Shown piece after piece: positions 61,048-64,000 of a stretch of DNA of 64,000 nucleotides. Location of the stretch: NCBI GenBank assembly GCA_026400835.1, contig JAPLOA010000084.1:124001-188000 (forward strand), given 5' to 3'. How positions within the stretch are numbered: the stretch's first letter is position 1; each line of letters opens with the position of its first letter. The DNA comes from Planctomycetales bacterium (GTDB taxonomy: Bacteria > Planctomycetota > Planctomycetia > Planctomycetales > Planctomycetaceae). A model generated the notes under the pieces. The model saw only the letters and a list, made by a program, of their open reading frames with translations. It did not search any database and was not told where the DNA came from. The translations under genes and the position numbers were made by a program.

Positions 61048-62814
61048 GTGTCAAGAAAATGGACATTTCAACCCCATAATGAATCTGCCATTCGCAGGCT
61101 TTGTGGCCAGCTGAAAATCTCTCCCCTGCTGGCTCAGGTGCTGATTGCACGAGGCTTCTCGGAGGCCGCTGCTGCGAGCAGTTTTCTGGATGCCCGGCTA
61201 AGCGATCTGCATGATCCATCACAGTTGCCGGGTATCGATCAGGCCGCTGACCTGATCCTCGCCGCCATCAAAGATCAACGACGTATCACCATCTACGGAG
61301 ATTATGACGTTGACGGCGTCACCGGGACCAGCATTCTCTGGCACTGCCTGCAGCTGAATCGCGCGAATGTGGATTACTATATCCCGTGTCGCATGGAAGA
61401 AGGCTACGGCATCAACAAGAACGCTCTTCAGCAGTTGTTTGAGGAAGACCCAAAGCGGCTCATCGTTTCTGTGGATTGCGGAATTGCCAGCGTCGAAGAA
61501 GCCGCATTTGCAAAATCCATCGGGCTCGACCTGATCATCACTGATCATCATCACATCGGCGAATCCTTGCCGGATGCTCTGGCCCTCGTGCATCCTCGCT
61601 TACCGGGAACCGAGTATCCTTTCGGTGAACTTTGTGGTGCCGGCGTTGCCTTTAAGCTGGCCTGGGCCATCTGTCAGCGACTGGGTGATGGCAGGAAAGC
61701 CTCGCCGCGAATGAAGGAGTTTCTTAAGCAGGCTGTTGGGCTTGCCGCCGTTGGTACTGTCGCGGATGTTGTACCGTTGATCGGCGAAAACCGAGTCATC
61801 GTACGGTATGGCTTACAAAGCCTTCGTGATCAGTCGACGCCCGGAATGAAAGCATTGCTGAAAGTTGCAGGGCTCACGGAGAAGCCGGAACTTCGCAGCG
61901 ACGATATGGGTTTCGCTCTTGGCCCGCGAATCAACGCCGCAGGACGACTTGGTCAGGCTCGACTGGCGGTCGAACTACTCACGACGGAGAACGTCGAACG
62001 AGCCGACCGGCTGGCTCAGTATCTCGATGAACTCAACGAAAACCGTAAGACTGTCGAACGTCGCATCTTCAAACAAGCCAAAGAAATGGTGGCGGAGAAT
62101 CCTGATTGGGAAAATCATAAGACGCTCGTTCTGGCGAATCATGACTGGCATCCCGGAGTCATCGGGATTGTGGCCAGTCGCATGACAGACGAATTCAGCA
62201 AGCCGACGATCCTGATCGCTCTTCGTGACGATGGAACGGGGACTGGATCTGGTCGCTCGTGGGCTGGCTTCGATTTGTACGCTGGGCTTGCGTCTTGTCG
62301 CGAGCATGTTAGCGGCTTCGGTGGCCATAAAGCGGCAGCCGGTGTGCGATTGAAAGCCACTGCGGTCGGCCTTGTACGCGATACTCTTGCGGCGTGGGCT
62401 GCCGAGAATTTTCACCCGACTCCGGAAGACACAGAACTGTCTATTGATGCGGAGGTGCTTCTCAAGGAAGTTAATCTCCGCGCGGTGCAGGAACTGGAGC
62501 GGCTGGGGCCGTTCGGTCAGGCAAATCCTCAACCGCGTTTTGTGGCCAATCGAGTCGATCTGGCCGAGCCACCGAAAACCATGGGCGAAGGTTCCCGACA
62601 TCTTTCACTTCAGGTTCGGCAACAGGGAACGATCATGCGAGCTGTGGCATGGGGACGCGGCGAATGGGCCGAGGAACTCGCCTCCGTCCGTGGACCATTC
62701 TCCATCAGTTTCGCGCCAGTGATTAATTCGTTTCGCGGATTCAATAAAGTGGAGTTGCAGTTGATCGACTGGAAACCAGCTTACGATCCTCAGCTTTCTG
62801 CCAACAACCTCTAA
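61048..62814 (+). CDS. recJ: Single-stranded-DNA-specific exonuclease RecJ
   Basis: The 588-residue protein has RecJ motifs: ITIYGDYDVDGVTGTSIL (motif I with Asp ligands), LIVSVDCGIASVEEA, IITDHHHIGESLPDALALVH (DHH), GPRINAAGRLGQARLAVELL, HPGVIGIVASRM, SGRSWAGFDLY and GFGGHKAAAGVRL (DHHA1). It degrades single-stranded DNA 5' to 3' in repair. The start is taken as GTG 61048, with GGAG about 12 nt upstream; ATG 60910 would overlap the FHA gene. tsaB begins 13 bp downstream. Confidence 0.95.
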   Translation: MSRKWTFQPHNESAIRRLCGQLKISPLLAQVLIARGFSEAAAASSFLDARLSDLHDPSQLPGIDQAADLILAAIKDQRRITIYGDYDVDGVTGTSILWHCLQLNRANVDYYIPCRMEEGYGINKNALQQLFEEDPKRLIVSVDCGIASVEEAAFAKSIGLDLIITDHHHIGESLPDALALVHPRLPGTEYPFGELCGAGVAFKLAWAICQRLGDGRKASPRMKEFLKQAVGLAAVGTVADVVPLIGENRVIVRYGLQSLRDQSTPGMKALLKVAGLTEKPELRSDDMGFALGPRINAAGRLGQARLAVELLTTENVERADRLAQYLDELNENRKTVERRIFKQAKEMVAENPDWENHKTLVLANHDWHPGVIGIVASRMTDEFSKPTILIALRDDGTGTGSGRSWAGFDLYAGLASCREHVSGFGGHKAAAGVRLKATAVGLVRDTLAAWAAENFHPTPEDTELSIDAEVLLKEVNLRAVQELERLGPFGQANPQPRFVANRVDLAEPPKTMGEGSRHLSLQVRQQGTIMRAVAWGRGEWAEELASVRGPFSISFAPVINSFRGFNKVELQLIDWKPAYDPQLSANNL

Positions 62815-62827
62815 TCAGAATCGTTCG

Positions 62828-63505
62828 ATGCTGCTCGCCGTTGAAACATCGGGATCATTGGGATCCATCGCCGTCACTGATGGTTCCAACCTGCTGGCCG
62901 AACGGGTTCTCGCGTCCGGAGGAGTTCGCCATGCGCAATCGCTTGTCACCGAGGTCGACAAACTCCTGCGTGAGCTAAGTCTCAAGCCAGCGGATATTCG
63001 CATGATTGCTGTCAGTATCGGCCCCGGAAGTTTTACGGGCCTGCGAGTCGGGCTCGTTTTTGCCAAGACATTCGCGTGGCTGAATCAGTCGCATCTGGTT
63101 GCGGTCGATACACTCCGCGCGATTGCCCAGCAGGCTCCTGATGAAGAAGCCCTCGTCACGGCTCTTGTGGATGCTCAGCGAGGAGAAGTGTTTGCCGGGA
63201 CTTATCAGGTTGACACCGTCTCCGGATGTCGGCAACTGATCGATCGGATTCATGTGACTGGCCAGGACACTTTGCCACAGGATCACATACTGACAGGGCC
63301 GGGACTGATCAAACTGCGTCCCGAATTAGCCACCCGTCACCGTCTAATGGCAGAGTCCTGCTGGCAGCCCCTAGCTTCCACGATTGCTCGATTGGGCATC
63401 GATATGGTCAGTCGAAAAGAGTTTTCGATCCCCGAAACTCTCGAACCCGTCTATGTGCGTCTCAGCTATGCCGAAGAAAAACGCGACCTTCGTCCCCCTT
63501 GTTAG
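62828..63505 (+). CDS. tsaB: tRNA threonylcarbamoyladenosine biosynthesis protein TsaB
   Basis: The 225-residue protein matches TsaB, partner of TsaD in t6A tRNA modification. It has MLLAVETSGSLGSIAVTDGS at the N terminus, HAQSLVTEVDKLLRE, and IAVSIGPGSFTGLRVGLVFA. It is co-oriented with recJ at 13-bp spacing, so it is probably in the FHA-recJ-tsaB operon. Confidence 0.95.
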   Translation: MLLAVETSGSLGSIAVTDGSNLLAERVLASGGVRHAQSLVTEVDKLLRELSLKPADIRMIAVSIGPGSFTGLRVGLVFAKTFAWLNQSHLVAVDTLRAIAQQAPDEEALVTALVDAQRGEVFAGTYQVDTVSGCRQLIDRIHVTGQDTLPQDHILTGPGLIKLRPELATRHRLMAESCWQPLASTIARLGIDMVSRKEFSIPETLEPVYVRLSYAEEKRDLRPPC

Positions 63506-63958
63506 CGTCCCCGACATTTTCTTTGTCGGATGATCGCGAGATCCGGAATCTATCGCGAGTGCCACAACGCGTTAAGCCGATCCGGCAAATCCGCGACTCA
63601 TTTCGAGTATAGCGCTGCGCACTGGTTCATCTGCGATTCATCATCGCTGCTCATTCCTGACTCTGCTGCCGCAGATCAGAGGCGGCTGCACTCACCGCTC
63701 GCAATGAGCTGTAATGCCGTATCCCGGTGTTCAATGTGACGGCTCATGCAGTATATCAACCTGCCATTTTGGAATGGACGATGCTCCGCAACAGTCCTTG
63801 TATTCCCGATGCGAACCGGGCATGAGCAATTGGCTGGATTGCTTATGGGCCTCTGAAACTGATACGCTTGGTCCACAGACGGTCCAATCGTACCTGAGGT
63901 TGCTGACTTGAGGGCCATCCGGACCAGTCGATCAAAATCCGGCGAGGGGAATTCCAGC
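63506..63958. other. Gene-free region downstream of tsaB
   Basis: A short hairpin CCGACA/TGTCGG lies at about 63513-63533, directly after tsaB, and could act as a weak terminator. The overlapping frames at 63676-63981 (minus) and 63714-63911 (plus) have no domain and are not called. Confidence 0.4.
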
Positions 63959-64000
63959 ATGCATTCTGTCGATGACTTCATGATAGCTGTTCGTACCGCC
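63959..64000 (+). CDS. Start of a gene running off the right edge (possible sigma-factor-like)
   Basis: ATG 63959 follows GCGAGGGGAATTCCAGC, a good ribosome-binding site, and opens MHSVDDFMIAVRTA to the window end. The first residues resemble planctomycete ECF sigma factor starts, but 14 residues cannot prove it. Confidence 0.35.
   Translation, partial: MHSVDDFMIAVRTA

Noticed and set aside
63676-63981. A minus-strand frame of 101 codons at the right edge
   Set aside because: It lacks a domain and overlaps a better start of a plus-strand gene at 63959.

Overview
The window looks like chromosome from a planctomycete, probably of the family Planctomycetaceae. This is inferred from gene content, not from a marker search. 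The pointers are a SpoVG-type protein carrying a zinc ribbon, a membrane-anchored Ser/Thr kinase, a very large secreted propeller/cytochrome c protein, DUF4832, a NagB/PIG-L fusion, and several families of short palindromic intergenic repeats. Coding density is moderate, with gene-free stretches of 0.4-1.5 kb that hold repeats or gene remnants.

Layout. 1-3.5 kb: lysS, then a LolC/E-type permease and the start of a LolD-type ATPase (minus strand). 4.7-6.6 kb: a NagB/PIG-L fusion. 6.8-12.2 kb: a defence-like island with two ScoMcrA-like sulfur-binding HNH endonucleases flanking a DUF3883 (NO VEIN-type) protein and an unknown nuclease-like protein, followed by a shortened DndD ATPase gene. 12.3-28.1 kb: housekeeping and metabolic genes (trans-sulfuration enzyme, Ser/Thr kinase, DUF4832 protein, psd, VWA protein, alpha/beta hydrolase, frr, cdsA, PHP protein, VanZ protein, PuuD-like protein).

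28.17-37.71 kb: a 9.5-kb element is integrated in the 3' end of tRNA-Arg(CCG). It is bounded by a 45-bp direct repeat and by TTGACACCAA repeats at both ends. Its genes all point leftwards in translationally coupled blocks: a HTH protein, a 30-residue membrane peptide, a small protein, a DUF4326/ParB protein, an AEP primase, a helicase-like ATPase, a candidate origin, a terminase small subunit, several small proteins, an AlpA-like protein, an HK97-type capsid protein, a small accessory protein and a tyrosine integrase. It has no terminase large subunit, portal, protease or tail genes. It therefore resembles a phage satellite (PICI-like) and not a complete prophage. Just outside its right end lies a frameshifted remnant of a second integrase.

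38-40.8 kb: rpsB-tsf-pyrH. 41.9-47.3 kb: a Cys-rich secreted repeat protein, remnants of a GspF gene and of another gene, and a 1094-residue secreted protein ending in cytochrome c and rhodanese domains. 47.7-64 kb: an AguB-type amidase, a CobA-HemD fusion, a small VWA protein, an HlyD-type adaptor, a decayed zinc alcohol dehydrogenase, a CorC/HlyC-type protein, a SpoVG-like protein, rsfS, a Tat-type sugar isomerase/epimerase, an acidic coiled-coil protein, an FHA protein, recJ and tsaB.

The two most interesting parts are the satellite-like element and the degraded phosphorothioate-linked defence island. The island keeps predicted readers and cutters of phosphorothioate DNA but shows no modification enzymes, only a gutted DndD.
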